Below are positions 1 through 8,658 of a stretch of 64,000 nucleotides of DNA, in pieces. The notes below the pieces were generated by a model. That model worked only from the letters and a program-made list of their open reading frames with translations. It did no database searches and was not told where the DNA came from. A program made the translations under genes and the position numbers. Source of the DNA: Polyangium sp. y55x31 (GTDB lineage Bacteria; Myxococcota_A; Polyangia; Polyangiales; Polyangiaceae); NCBI RefSeq assembly GCF_029946505.1, contig NZ_JARZHG010000027.1, forward strand, positions 91,908 through 155,907, given 5' to 3'. The stretch's first letter is position 1. Every line of letters begins with the position of its first letter.

Positions 1-1318
1 CCCTCCGCGCAAGCTCGACGCCGAGCGCCCGCGTGACCTCGCGCGCCACCTCGACTGGTCCGAGTTCCACGAGCACCTGCTCGCCACCGCGTTCCAGCGC
101 CTCGGCCGCGCGCTCGCCGCGGCGGGCATGGACGGCCTGCCCACGACGCACAACCTCCCGCCGGGCCAGGACGCGACGCCGCTCAACGCCGCGCGCGTCA
201 CCAAGGTCGTCGACCTCGTCGGGCTCGACTACTACCACGCGGCCGATCCCACGAGCCGCGCCGTCATCGCGCGCCGCACGACCGAGCTCGCCACGCGCTC
301 GGAGGCCCTCGCCGTCCCTGCGTTCGCCTGCGAGATGGGCGCGGGCTTCCCGCCCTTCTTCCCGCCCCTCGACGAGCGCGACGGCGCCTTCACCGTCCTC
401 TGCGCCCTCGCGTACGGCCTGCGTGGCTACAACGTCTACATGGCCGTCGAGCGTGACCGATGGATCGGCGCGCCCATCGATCGCCACGGCCGCGCGCGGC
501 CCTACGCCGTCTTCTGGCGCAAGCTCTCGGCCGCCCTCGAACAGACGAGCTTCCACGACCTGCGCCGAAAGACCCCGGTCCGCATCCTCATCCCTCGCAC
601 CGAACGTAGGCTCGCGCGGGTCATGCACGCGTTCGGCCCGCTCTCCGGCGCGTTTTTCTCGATCGTCGGGGCCGGCGCGCGCGAGCGTTGTGTCGAGGAC
701 GACCTCGGCCTCGGGTATCCGGTCGCCATCGAGGCCGACAACTTCGCCCGCGCCTTCGAGCAAGCCCTCGAAGCGCGCGGCGTGCCGTTCGCCGTCGTCG
801 GCGGCGAGGACCGCGACATCGCGCTCGGCGACGCGCGCTGGCTCATCTGCGCCACCTCGGGCGCCTTGAAGCCCGAGCTCTTCGAGCGCCTCGCCGAGGC
901 CCACGAGCGCGGCGCGCGTGTCACGATCGGCCCGCGCGAACCTCGCTTCGACGGCGCCTTCCGGCCCCTCGACATCCCCTTCGACCTGCGCCGCCTCGGC
1001 GAGGATGGCCCCCTCACGGGCGACGTCCCCGCCGCGGCCGACGCGGCCGTCTCGCATGCGATCGAGACGCTCGGCCTCCCCGCGTACGCCTGCGACCCCG
1101 GCGGCGTCTACGTCACCGTGCACGAGGACGCGTCGGGCGCGCCGCGTGTGCTCTTCATCGTCAATCCTTCCGAGCGGGACGTCGTCGCGCGCGTCAGCGC
1201 CGGCGTGGCGCGTACCAAGGCGACCGACCTCATCGACGATTCCACCTTCGAGGCCCGCGCGGGCACGCTCGAGGTGCGCATGAAGCCGCGCACGGTGCGT
1301 ATGCTGGCGTTGCGTTGA
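1..1318 (+). CDS. Glycoside hydrolase, GH35/GH42 beta-galactosidase-like (5' truncated by window edge)
   Basis: The reading frame is open from base 2 and has no start inside the window, so this is the C-terminal part of a longer protein. The visible part starts with residues resembling the late half of a TIM-barrel glycosidase. There is a DLVGLDYYHA stretch, then FACEMGAGFPPFFPP, whose Glu is where the catalytic nucleophile of GH35/GH42 enzymes would be expected, then a YNVYMAVERDRW segment. The last 80 or so residues look like the small beta domain that often ends these enzymes. The likely role is hydrolysis of galactosides or a related sugar; the substrate cannot be told. A lipoprotein gene follows 58 bases downstream. 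The family call is from motif recognition and could be a neighbouring clan GH-A family. Confidence 0.6.
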   Translation, partial: PPRKLDAERPRDLARHLDWSEFHEHLLATAFQRLGRALAAAGMDGLPTTHNLPPGQDATPLNAARVTKVVDLVGLDYYHAADPTSRAVIARRTTELATRSEALAVPAFACEMGAGFPPFFPPLDERDGAFTVLCALAYGLRGYNVYMAVERDRWIGAPIDRHGRARPYAVFWRKLSAALEQTSFHDLRRKTPVRILIPRTERRLARVMHAFGPLSGAFFSIVGAGARERCVEDDLGLGYPVAIEADNFARAFEQALEARGVPFAVVGGEDRDIALGDARWLICATSGALKPELFERLAEAHERGARVTIGPREPRFDGAFRPLDIPFDLRRLGEDGPLTGDVPAAADAAVSHAIETLGLPAYACDPGGVYVTVHEDASGAPRVLFIVNPSERDVVARVSAGVARTKATDLIDDSTFEARAGTLEVRMKPRTVRMLALR

Positions 1319-1326
1319 TCACGAGG

Positions 1327-1342
1327 GGGCATGTCCGTTGCT
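1327..1342 (+). promoter_or_regulatory. Candidate sigma-54 -24/-12 promoter for the VWA lipoprotein gene
   Basis: The sequence GGGCATGTCCGTTGCT has GG and GC separated by exactly ten bases and a perfect TTGCT -12 element. The -24 element GGGCATG matches the TGGCACG consensus in five of seven positions. Transcription would start near 1353, about 24 bases before the ATG. The -24 box is imperfect, so this is only a candidate. Confidence 0.35.
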
Positions 1343-1376
1343 AGGCGCACGGGCGTCATTGCTTCGGAGGTGCTCG

Positions 1377-2885
1377 ATGAAGAACGTCGTTATCGTAGGC
1401 TCGGCCGCCCTCTCGTTGATCGTCGCCGTTGGCCTCGCCGCGTGCGGCGCGGACGAGGCTGGCTCGGACTACCCGGGGTATGCGCAGCCGCAGCCGCCGG
1501 GCGGATCCTCGGGTGGTGACGTCGCGGCGCCGCCGGCCCCTCCGCCCGCGGAGGGCACCGACGCGGGCGCCGACGCCGCTGCACCTTTTGCGTGCGACGG
1601 CCTCGACAAGGACAGCCCTGTCATCCTCTACCTCTCGGCGGACGACTCGAACTCGATGGGCTCTCCGGTCCAGATCCGCGAGCTCTTGAACAAGGGCATC
1701 ACCCCGCCCACGAACCTCGTGCGCACGTACGAGTTCCTCAACTACTACCGCATTCAGTACCCCGCGCCGCCCACCGGCGACCTCTCGATCCTCCCGCACC
1801 TCGGCGAGACCAAGATCGCGGGCGAGCTCGACCTCCAGCTCGGCGTCCGCTCCTACGACGCGGTCAAGCCCCGTCGCCCCATGACGATCACGTTCGTCCT
1901 CGACACCTCCGGCTCCATGGGCGGCGAGCCCATCGAGCGCGAGCGCGCCACCGTCGCCGCCATCGCGCAGAGCCTCGCCGAGGGCGACATCGTCAATGCC
2001 GTCACGTGGAACACGAGCAACAACATCGTCCTCTCGGGCCACAAGGTCACGGGGCCGAACGACCCCGAGGTGCTCGCGATGGCCCAATCCATCGAGGCGA
2101 GCGGGGGCACCGATCTCTCGAATGGCCTCGCGGTCGGTTATCAGCTCGCGGGCCAGCATTACGGCACGGGTCGGCTCAACCGCGTCATCCTGATCAGCGA
2201 CGGCGGCGCCAACGTCGGCGTCACCGACGAGGACCTCATCGGCTTGCAATCGAAGGACGCCGACAAGGAGGGCATCTACCTCGTCGGCGTCGGCGCCGGC
2301 CCCGGCGAGAATTACAACGACCTGCTCATGGATACCGTCACGGACAAAGGCCGCGGCGCGTACGTGTATCTCGACAGCCCGGCCGAGGCGACGCGGATGT
2401 TCGTCGATCGATTCGACGAGACCATGGAGGTCGCCGCGCGCGGCGTGCAGGTCGAGATCACGCTCCCCTGGTACATGCGCATGTACAAGTTCTATGGCGA
2501 GGAGTACTCGACGAACCCCGAGGAGATCGAGCCGCAGCACCTCGCCCCGAGCGACGCGATGATCTTCAACCAGGTCGTCAAGGCGTGTGACCCGTCGGTC
2601 GTCGATCCGAACGACAGCATCACCGTCGTCGCGCGCTGGAAGACGCCGCTCACGTATCTCGACCGCGAAGTGAAGGTCACCATGACCCTCGCCGAGCTGC
2701 TCGCCGCCCCGAAACCCCAGCTCGCCAAGGGCAAGGCGATCGTCGCGTATGCCGAGGCCCTCAAGAACCCGAGCCAGGAGGCCTTCCAGAACGCGCTCAC
2801 GCTCATCGAAGAAGCGAAGGCCGGCGCGCCCGACCCGGAGCTCGACGAGATCGCGTCTCTCATCGCCAAGCACCCCGCGTTCTGA
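1377..2885 (+). CDS. VWA-domain lipoprotein, YfbK-like
   Basis: The protein has 502 residues. The N-terminus MKNVVIVGSAALS... ends in the lipobox LAAC with the lipidated Cys at residue 23, followed by a Pro/Gly/Asp-rich linker to about residue 75. Residues 80-150 contain LSADDSNSMGSP and YEFLNYY, typical of the N-terminal module of YfbK-type VWA proteins. The VWA core starts near residue 170 and carries the MIDAS motif DTSGSMGG (Asp176). The start is the ATG after GGAGG at 1367-1371; upstream in-frame codons would disrupt the signal peptide. It probably acts in the outer membrane or periplasm as a metal-dependent adhesion or scaffold protein. Its partner is unknown. A possible sigma-54 promoter lies upstream. 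Confidence 0.85.
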   Translation: MKNVVIVGSAALSLIVAVGLAACGADEAGSDYPGYAQPQPPGGSSGGDVAAPPAPPPAEGTDAGADAAAPFACDGLDKDSPVILYLSADDSNSMGSPVQIRELLNKGITPPTNLVRTYEFLNYYRIQYPAPPTGDLSILPHLGETKIAGELDLQLGVRSYDAVKPRRPMTITFVLDTSGSMGGEPIERERATVAAIAQSLAEGDIVNAVTWNTSNNIVLSGHKVTGPNDPEVLAMAQSIEASGGTDLSNGLAVGYQLAGQHYGTGRLNRVILISDGGANVGVTDEDLIGLQSKDADKEGIYLVGVGAGPGENYNDLLMDTVTDKGRGAYVYLDSPAEATRMFVDRFDETMEVAARGVQVEITLPWYMRMYKFYGEEYSTNPEEIEPQHLAPSDAMIFNQVVKACDPSVVDPNDSITVVARWKTPLTYLDREVKVTMTLAELLAAPKPQLAKGKAIVAYAEALKNPSQEAFQNALTLIEEAKAGAPDPELDEIASLIAKHPAF

Positions 2886-2940
2886 AAGCCCTGACGAACG
2901 GCGCTATTGCTTCTCCGCCGGAGCTCTCCTAAAAGGGGCC

Positions 2941-3912
2941 GTGCGAACGATTGCGAAGATTCTCGGAGGCCTGCTCGTGAGCGGCCTCGTCTGGGCCGGC
3001 TGTAGCGACGAACCTGAGCAAACCACGGACGAGCCGCTCGCCGGCCTCCCCAGGACCTATGCCCGCGTCCAGTGCGGCCGCGCCTTCGCCTGCTGCGACG
3101 CCGCCGAGCGGGACGACGTCCTCCTCTTCGACCCGGTCCCCGCGACCCAGGCCGAATGCGAGGCCCGGTACGAGAGCATCTTCGGCGCCGTCGTCGTCGA
3201 CCTCCGCAAGGGCATCGACGCCGGCCGCATCGTATACGACGCCGCGCGCTCGGACGCCTGCTTCACGAAGGCCGAATCCGCGAGCTGCGCCGATTTCTAC
3301 GGCTCCGATTTCTTCGAAGAGGACCCCGATTGCGAGGCCGCGTTCCAGGGCACGGTCGAGCTCGGCGGCGGCTGCCTCGCCGACGACGAATGCAAGGACC
3401 CCGGCGCCTCCTGCGCGGGCGCCTCGGGCGCGGACCTCGGCGCCTGCAAGGCCCCGCCCGGCGAAGGCGAGCCTTGCCAGGACGGCCTCTGCGGCCCGGG
3501 CCTCACGTGCCGCCTCGACGAGGGCATGCTGAAATGCGTCGCCCCCACGGCCGACGGCGGCGCCTGCGACCTCGACATCGATTGCGAGAGCGGTTATTGC
3601 GATTTCCAGACCGGCGTCTGCGCCGTGCCCGCGGCGGCGGGCGGCGCGTGCTCCGTCAACGCAGGCTGCGCGAGCGGTTATTGTGACGTCGCGGCCGGGA
3701 CCTGTGCTGCGAAGAAGGGCGACGGCGCGGCGTGTGTCACGGGCGTCGAATGTGCGAGCGGCTTCTGCGACGACGCCGCGGGCGCGGGCGCCTGCGCGCC
3801 CACGAAGCCGGACGGCGCGGCCTGCATGGTCTCCGCCGAATGCGCGAGCGGCCTGTGTGACGCCGGCGCTTGCAGCCCGGGCACCGGCACCCCTGTCTGC
3901 GACGGCCTCTGA
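2941..3912 (+). CDS. Cysteine-rich secreted lipoprotein
   Basis: The chosen start is GTG, eight bases after AAAAGGGG, giving 323 residues. The first 20 residues form a lipoprotein signal ending in WAGC (Cys21). From about residue 155 the protein is built of repeated modules of roughly 30-35 residues of the form C-x5-C-ASGxCD-x(4-7)-C, each closed by a GGAC/GAAC-type turn. This resembles the disulphide-rich repeat lipoproteins common in myxobacteria. No catalytic motif is visible. The even Cys spacing suggests a disulphide-stabilised surface or binding protein. It follows the VWA lipoprotein on the same strand by 55 bases and may be co-transcribed with it. Confidence 0.8.
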   Translation: MRTIAKILGGLLVSGLVWAGCSDEPEQTTDEPLAGLPRTYARVQCGRAFACCDAAERDDVLLFDPVPATQAECEARYESIFGAVVVDLRKGIDAGRIVYDAARSDACFTKAESASCADFYGSDFFEEDPDCEAAFQGTVELGGGCLADDECKDPGASCAGASGADLGACKAPPGEGEPCQDGLCGPGLTCRLDEGMLKCVAPTADGGACDLDIDCESGYCDFQTGVCAVPAAAGGACSVNAGCASGYCDVAAGTCAAKKGDGAACVTGVECASGFCDDAAGAGACAPTKPDGAACMVSAECASGLCDAGACSPGTGTPVCDGL

Positions 3913-3920
3913 CCGGGCGA

Positions 3921-3936
3921 CGCGCGACGTCGCGCG
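3921..3936. other. Perfect 16-bp GC palindrome CGCGCGACGTCGCGCG
   Basis: A perfect inverted repeat with no spacer lies eight bases after the stop of the cysteine-rich lipoprotein gene and about 70 bases before the AI-2E transporter start. It could fold as a short GC hairpin acting as a terminator without a T-tract, or be a dimer-binding operator. Nothing in the sequence decides between these. Confidence 0.3.
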
Positions 3937-4008
3937 GCGGCTCACCGCTTCCGGTTGACGCCGCGCCTCTTTCATCCCACGTCTCCGGTTCAGCGAGGCG
4001 TGCGCTCC

Positions 4009-5118
4009 ATGGAACGAGATCGCTGGCTCTCCGTTGTGCTGAGGACGGCGCTGCTCGTCCTGTTTTTCTGGATGGTACGGACCATCCTCGTCCCGATTGC
4101 CCTGGGCGCGCTCTTCGCGCTCCTCCTGAGCCCCCTCGCCGAGAAGCTGAAGCCCCGGCTGGGCCGCGCCGAGCGGTTCGCGCCGCTCCTCTTCACGTCC
4201 GCGACGATGATCCTCGTCGTCATCCCGTTCGTCTTCGTCACGCTCGAGGCCATCCAGTCGATCAACGAGTTTTTGGCCCGCGATTGGACGCCGACGATCC
4301 AGCGCTTCCAGTCGTTCTTGATCGAGGGCATCGACATTCGCGGCCGCAGCATCCACATCGGCGGCCCGCAGCTCCAGGCGGCCATCCAGAACATCGGTCA
4401 GCGCGCGGCGAGCTTCGCGGCTGCGCTCGTCGGCGGCATGGCCACGGCGTTGCCGGCGCTCATCCTGAGCCTCTTCCTCTTCGGCGTCTCGCTTTATTAC
4501 TTCCTGCGCGACGGCGGCAAGCTCGTCCACTGGATGTTCCGACTCTCGCCGTTCCCGCCGAACCAGACGCGCGAGCTTTTCGCGTCCGTCCGCGAGACCG
4601 TCAACGGCGCGATCCTCGGCATCCTCGCGACGGCCGTGGTCCAGGGCAGCCTCACGCTGCTCGCCCTGAACGTGTTCGGCGTGCCAAACGCCTTTTTGCT
4701 CGGCGTCCTCGCCGCGCTCCTCTCGTTCATCCCGCTCGTCGGCACGACGCCGGTCACGGTGGGCGCGACGATTTACCTCTTCGTCACGGGTCACGTCGGC
4801 GGCGCGATTGGAATGGGGATCTCGGCCGTGGTCGTTGGCCTCTCGGACAACGTCGTCCGCCCGTGGGTGCAGAGCTCGTCGACGCGCATGCACCCGCTCA
4901 TCGCGCTGCTCGGCATCTTCGGCGGCCTCGAGCTCTTCGGCCCGGTCGGCGTCTTCCTCGGCCCCGTCATCGCGGCCATGGCCGTCTGGACCGTCGACAC
5001 CTACGCGAAGATCCACCCGCCGCGCCGCGAGGCGACCGCGCCGCCCGCGGACAAGGACGCGAGCGTGCCCCCGCCGCCGAAGACCGCGCCCCCGCCGAAG
5101 AACCCGCCGCTGCCGTGA
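4009..5118 (+). CDS. AI-2E family (YhhT/PerM-type) membrane transporter
   Basis: The protein has 369 residues and starts at ATG 4009, ten bases after a GAGGCG Shine-Dalgarno. It has the usual PF01594 plan: two N-terminal membrane segments (residues about 13-45 and 62-85), a soluble loop with the ITFVT-like and TIQRFQSFL region, then about six more helices. The conserved stretches SLYYFLRDG, GVPNAFLLGVLAALLSFIPLVG and DNVVRPW are recognisable. The C-terminus is a Pro/Ala/Lys-rich cytoplasmic tail. Members export small signalling molecules or act as sodium/proton antiporters; the substrate here is unknown. It converges with the M23 peptidase gene, leaving one base between the stop codons. Confidence 0.88.
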   Translation: MERDRWLSVVLRTALLVLFFWMVRTILVPIALGALFALLLSPLAEKLKPRLGRAERFAPLLFTSATMILVVIPFVFVTLEAIQSINEFLARDWTPTIQRFQSFLIEGIDIRGRSIHIGGPQLQAAIQNIGQRAASFAAALVGGMATALPALILSLFLFGVSLYYFLRDGGKLVHWMFRLSPFPPNQTRELFASVRETVNGAILGILATAVVQGSLTLLALNVFGVPNAFLLGVLAALLSFIPLVGTTPVTVGATIYLFVTGHVGGAIGMGISAVVVGLSDNVVRPWVQSSSTRMHPLIALLGIFGGLELFGPVGVFLGPVIAAMAVWTVDTYAKIHPPRREATAPPADKDASVPPPPKTAPPPKNPPLP

Positions 5119-5119
5119 T

Positions 5120-6136
5120 TCAATAGGCCGAGGGCGGCGCGGCATCGAGCCGCTGATCGAGCTCGGCCTTCACCTTCAGGAAGGCGTGTCGCTCGGCCTT
5201 GGGTACGACTGCGGCGGGCGGGGTGAGGAGGGTCTCCGCGTCGAAAAAGGTACCATTCGTGCGCGCGCTGAAATGCAGGTGGGGCCCCGTGGAGCGCCCC
5301 GTGCTTCCGACATAACCGATGAGCTGGTGGGCGCGCACCTGATCCCCGACCTTCAGTCCTTGTGCGAACTTGGAGAGGTGGGCATAACCGGTCTCGGTTC
5401 CGTCCGGATGCACAATGGCGACCCAGTTGCCATGCGCCCCGTGGGGGCCGACGAAGCTCACGGTGCCGCGATACGATGCATACACCGGCGTCCCTTTGGG
5501 GGCGCCGAAATCGGTCCCCTGGTGCGGCATCGGCCGGCGCAGGATCGGGTGCATGCGGCGCGGATTGAATGGGGACGTCCTGCGCAGCTTGGCGAGCGGC
5601 GAACGCCAGCCGGTCGTGCAGGCGCGTGTCCCGGACGCGTCGAAATACCCTTGCGACTCGTGCCCTACGAACTCGTAGAACCGAGCCGGCTCGCCGGCGG
5701 GCGGCCGGTATTCGAGCGCGAGGATGTGCGCGTCGCGCCCGCCGTCGGCGGCCCCTTTTTCGTCGGCCACGAGCCGGATCGTGGCGCCTTCGCGATGGTC
5801 GTCGTCGGGCAGGCAACTGCCGAGCGCGTCGTCGATTTCGTCGAGAAAGACGTCGTCGAGAGGTTCTCGCGCTGCGGATGGCCCCGGCGACACCCATGCG
5901 AGCGCGCCCTCCGGCTCGTGCTCGGGGGTGACCGCCTCGCTGCGCGGCGTGGTCGTCGTGATCGCCGACGGGGCGGCCGCCGTGCGCTCCCGCTCCGCGC
6001 GTGCCCGGTCCTTGTCCAGCGAGACGGACCAGCAGAAGAAGGGGATCCAGGCCACGCCGAGGACTGCAATACACGCGAGCGCGACGTCGAGCGCGACAAA
6101 CGTGCGCCGTGAGGAGTCTGGATCGAGCGGCTCCAT
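5120..6136 (-). CDS. M23 (LytM) family metallopeptidase, membrane-anchored
   Basis: The protein has 338 residues from ATG 6136. One membrane segment lies at about residues 14-36, so the protein is anchored in the inner membrane with its bulk in the periplasm. A middle region of low similarity follows. The C-terminal LytM domain holds the zinc ligands in HQGTDFGAPKGT (His and Asp) and GPHLHFS (HxH), plus GYVGSTGRSTGPH. These residues predict an active peptidoglycan endopeptidase, or an activator of amidases if the site is modified; all ligands look intact. An upstream GTG/CTG-type start (to 6199) would add 21 residues without a signal and is less likely. The gene is convergent with the AI-2E transporter and divergent from mgtC. 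Confidence 0.88.
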   Translation of the reverse strand: MEPLDPDSSRRTFVALDVALACIAVLGVAWIPFFCWSVSLDKDRARAERERTAAAPSAITTTTPRSEAVTPEHEPEGALAWVSPGPSAAREPLDDVFLDEIDDALGSCLPDDDHREGATIRLVADEKGAADGGRDAHILALEYRPPAGEPARFYEFVGHESQGYFDASGTRACTTGWRSPLAKLRRTSPFNPRRMHPILRRPMPHQGTDFGAPKGTPVYASYRGTVSFVGPHGAHGNWVAIVHPDGTETGYAHLSKFAQGLKVGDQVRAHQLIGYVGSTGRSTGPHLHFSARTNGTFFDAETLLTPPAAVVPKAERHAFLKVKAELDQRLDAAPPSAY

Positions 6137-6319
6137 CGGAAGAGCGCGAGGTTTTACCAGCACCGAACGGGGGGTGCAACTCGCTGGCACACCTGGCACC
6201 CGAGGCTTGCGTCGCCGCCTGACGCGTGCACAATGCGTGTGGCTTTACGCCACCAACACCGGTCACGGCTGCGCTCGCAGCGTCTGGCGCGCGGGACCCA
6301 TCGCCGGGGAGTCGAGGCC

Positions 6320-7006
6320 ATGATCTCCCACGTTCAGATGATCACACGCATCGCCGTGGGTACGGCGCTCGGCGGCATCATCGGGTACGAACGCGACCGG
6401 CACGGCAAGCGCGCTGGCCTGCGAACGCACCTCCTCGTCGCGACGGCCTCGGCCACGTTCATGGTCGTGTCCGCTCACTTCGTGTACTTTCAAGGGTACA
6501 CGGAGGGGGAGTTCGTCGAGGTGGACGGCTCACGCATCGCGGCGTCCGTCGTATCGGGCATCGGCTTTCTGGCGGGCGGCGCCATTTTGCGGACCGGGCT
6601 GACGATTCAGGGGCTCACGACCGCAGCGGGCCTGTGGCTCGTGACCGCGATTGGTCTTTGCGCGGGCGCGGGCATGATGCTCGAAGCCGCGATCGTGACG
6701 GCCATCGGGCTCGTCGTGCAGACGGTCGTGCGGCGGCTCGAGGGCAAAGGCAACCAGCTCGTCCGGCGGCGCGTCTCGGTGGTCCTCGCCGAGGATTCGA
6801 AGCAGCTCGACGACGTGGAGGCGCTCCTCAAGGAGCTGCGCGGCGTCGTATTCAACATCGAATACGAGCGCCGCCTCGACGAGAAGCGGCGTATCGCCGT
6901 CGCCTTCGAAGTGGGTTTTCCGCCGGAGCTCCGCGTGGGCGATCTGATCGAGCGGCTCGAGCGGCTCAAGGATGTTCGGCGCGTGCACGTCGAAAACAAG
7001 CACTGA
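6320..7006 (+). CDS. MgtC/SapB family membrane protein
   Basis: The protein has 228 residues from ATG 6320, preceded by GGGGAG at 6306-6311. The N-terminal 140 residues form the hydrophobic MgtC domain with the family signature GGIIGYERDRHGKRAGLRTH and a later SGIGFLAGGAILR. The C-terminal 70-80 residues are soluble and ACT-like. MgtC proteins inhibit the F-type ATP synthase and help survival in low magnesium or inside hosts and predators; here only the family can be read. It stands alone between the divergent M23 peptidase gene and a convergent lipoprotein gene. No magnesium riboswitch-like leader is evident in the 183-base gap upstream. Confidence 0.9.
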   Translation: MISHVQMITRIAVGTALGGIIGYERDRHGKRAGLRTHLLVATASATFMVVSAHFVYFQGYTEGEFVEVDGSRIAASVVSGIGFLAGGAILRTGLTIQGLTTAAGLWLVTAIGLCAGAGMMLEAAIVTAIGLVVQTVVRRLEGKGNQLVRRRVSVVLAEDSKQLDDVEALLKELRGVVFNIEYERRLDEKRRIAVAFEVGFPPELRVGDLIERLERLKDVRRVHVENKH

Positions 7007-7031
7007 GCGGAAAGCGTGGCGCCTTCCCGCA

Positions 7032-7730
7032 TCACGGCGCCGTCGACAGCACGTACGTGTGGTCGAATGCCTCCTTGCTGGGATCGACACCCGTGACCCG
7101 AACCTCGTGCGGGCCTTCGGACAACGTCAGCGCAAGCCAGTAGCCATCGCCCACGCCCGATTGCGACATGCCGTTCAGGCATGGATCAGGCAGCGCGCCC
7201 ACCAGGCTCTGCTCCGCCTGAAACTCGAAGAGACCCGTCGTGTGGCGATGCGCGTGGACGTCGACGCTCGCGCCGTCCAGCGTCACCTCGAGGCCCGTGA
7301 CCATGTCGTTGTAATCAATGGCGCCTTGCCGGAGGAAATCTTCGAGGGATTGACCGGCGGCAGGCTCGAACGTCGGATCGGGACAGGGATGATCGTTGAT
7401 GATGACCCATAGCGGGACGAGCACGGGTTTTCCCTTCGGGATCACGCACGTCCTCCGGTAGGTCTTGGCGCCGTCGTAGGCGGGCACGAAGAACACCGAG
7501 CCGTCCTGGCCGATGCCGCAATCCTGATCGAGGACGAGCTCCGGATTTTGCGCAGCCGGCACGCCGAACGTCCAGCGCCACCATTCTTCGGTCCAGGCGC
7601 CGATGCTTTTTCCTGCAATGGGTTCGTCCGGCGCCATCACCACCGCTTCGTCGGCGGGCTCGGGCTCGGCCGACGTGCAGCCGGAGAGGGCAAACGCAGC
7701 ACAAAGAATCACCAAAACCGTAGGCTTCAT
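7032..7730 (-). CDS. Secreted lipoprotein of unknown function
   Basis: The protein has 232 residues, with a lipoprotein signal ending in ALSGC (Cys18) and an acidic linker. A GGAGGTGG Shine-Dalgarno precedes the ATG. The mature part has a WTEEWWRWTFG segment, DQDCGIGQDGSVFFVPAY, an RRTCVIPKGKPVLVP segment and DVHAHRHTTG, and ends in an all-beta-looking region. Similar WxxxWWxW plus CIPxGKPxLxPL arrangements occur in small secreted proteins of several proteobacteria with no assigned function. The two Cys pairs may form disulphides. It is divergent from a LuxR-type regulator, which may control it. Confidence 0.8.
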   Translation of the reverse strand: MKPTVLVILCAAFALSGCTSAEPEPADEAVVMAPDEPIAGKSIGAWTEEWWRWTFGVPAAQNPELVLDQDCGIGQDGSVFFVPAYDGAKTYRRTCVIPKGKPVLVPLWVIINDHPCPDPTFEPAAGQSLEDFLRQGAIDYNDMVTGLEVTLDGASVDVHAHRHTTGLFEFQAEQSLVGALPDPCLNGMSQSGVGDGYWLALTLSEGPHEVRVTGVDPSKEAFDHTYVLSTAP

Positions 7731-7786
7731 CGTCCACCTCCTGGGTCGTTTCGGCGAGTCTAGGCGGCGCTTCGAACTTCACCATT

Positions 7787-7800
7787 CCCCTGAACAGGGG
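7787..7800. promoter_or_regulatory. Inverted repeat CCCCTG-AA-CAGGGG upstream of the luxR-type gene
   Basis: A perfect 6+6 inverted repeat with a two-base spacer lies 16 bases before the start of the LuxR-type gene and 57 bases from the start of the divergent lipoprotein gene. Its position in the only gap between the two fits an operator used for autoregulation or for control of both genes. It also overlaps the place where a ribosome-binding site would be. Confidence 0.4.
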
Positions 7801-7815
7801 GTACCCTCCACCTCC

Positions 7816-8646
7816 ATGTCGGAGTTTTTGACGTGGCGAGATGCTCGTGCCGTGTTCCGCGTGCTCGACGAGCTCAAGCAGCTCCGCCACGACACCTTGT
7901 CCTGGCGCAGGCACATGGTGCGCGAGCTCGGGGCGCTCGTCGGCGCGCACGTGGGTGTCGCCGGGGAAGCCCCGGCGGGGCGTTTCCTCGACCCGTCGAG
8001 CCACGTGGGCACCATCGACACCGGCTGGGCCTCGGAATCGGACCGCATCGCCTGGATGAGCGTGTGCAGCCGCATCGAGCCGGACCTCGATCCTTCCGAC
8101 AAGGCCGTGGCCGCGCTCGGCCCGCGCTCGTTCACGCGCACCCGCCAGGCGCTCGCCACGGATCGCGATTGGTACCGGTCCGGCATTTTCAACGACCATT
8201 ACAAGCCAGCCGGATTGGATCATTATCTCCTTTCACATCGAGAGATCCCCGGGTACGAGGTCGCGCATTATTTTTTCCTCTTCCGGGCGCGCTCCGAGCG
8301 TCCGTTCACGGAGCGCGAGCGCAAGCTCGTCCACCACTTTCACCAGGAGCTCGGGCGGATGTGGCGCGAAGCAAGCCGGGAAGCCTTGCCCCGTCGGCTC
8401 GAACAAACGCTTCTCCTCCTCCAGGCCGGTTGCAGCGAAAAGGAGGTCGCGGCGCGCCTCGATTTGAGCCCGTCCACGGTCCACGATTACTGCAAATCGC
8501 TGCACAAGCGATTCAACGTGCGCAGCCGTTCCGAGCTCCTCTCGCACGCCACGACCTTGCCGCAAGCGCCCCGGCTGGTTCTGGAGGAGACACGCCACGC
8601 GCCTGCGCGGAGCGTCCCTCGGTCCGTCAAGGCGAGAGGCTGCTGA
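7816..8646 (+). CDS. LuxR-family transcriptional regulator
   Basis: The protein has 276 residues from ATG 7816. The first 200 residues form an alpha/beta sensory region without a recognisable PAS, GAF or receiver signature. The C-terminal 60 residues are a LuxR-type helix-turn-helix: LLLLQAGCSEKEVAARLDLS, then PSTVHDYCKSLHKRFNVRSR. Longer upstream in-frame starts would overlap the divergent lipoprotein gene and lack protein-like composition. A 14-bp inverted repeat lies just upstream. Proteins with this plan are numerous in myxobacteria and their ligands are unknown. Confidence 0.85.
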   Translation: MSEFLTWRDARAVFRVLDELKQLRHDTLSWRRHMVRELGALVGAHVGVAGEAPAGRFLDPSSHVGTIDTGWASESDRIAWMSVCSRIEPDLDPSDKAVAALGPRSFTRTRQALATDRDWYRSGIFNDHYKPAGLDHYLLSHREIPGYEVAHYFFLFRARSERPFTERERKLVHHFHQELGRMWREASREALPRRLEQTLLLLQAGCSEKEVAARLDLSPSTVHDYCKSLHKRFNVRSRSELLSHATTLPQAPRLVLEETRHAPARSVPRSVKARGC

Positions 8647-8658
8647 CCGGACAGGCCC

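Noticed and set aside
6177..6215. TGGCACACC/TGGCACCCGAGGCTTGC as a sigma-54 promoter before mgtC
   Set aside because: The GG-GC distance is 12 bases instead of 10, and neither register gives a proper -12 box.
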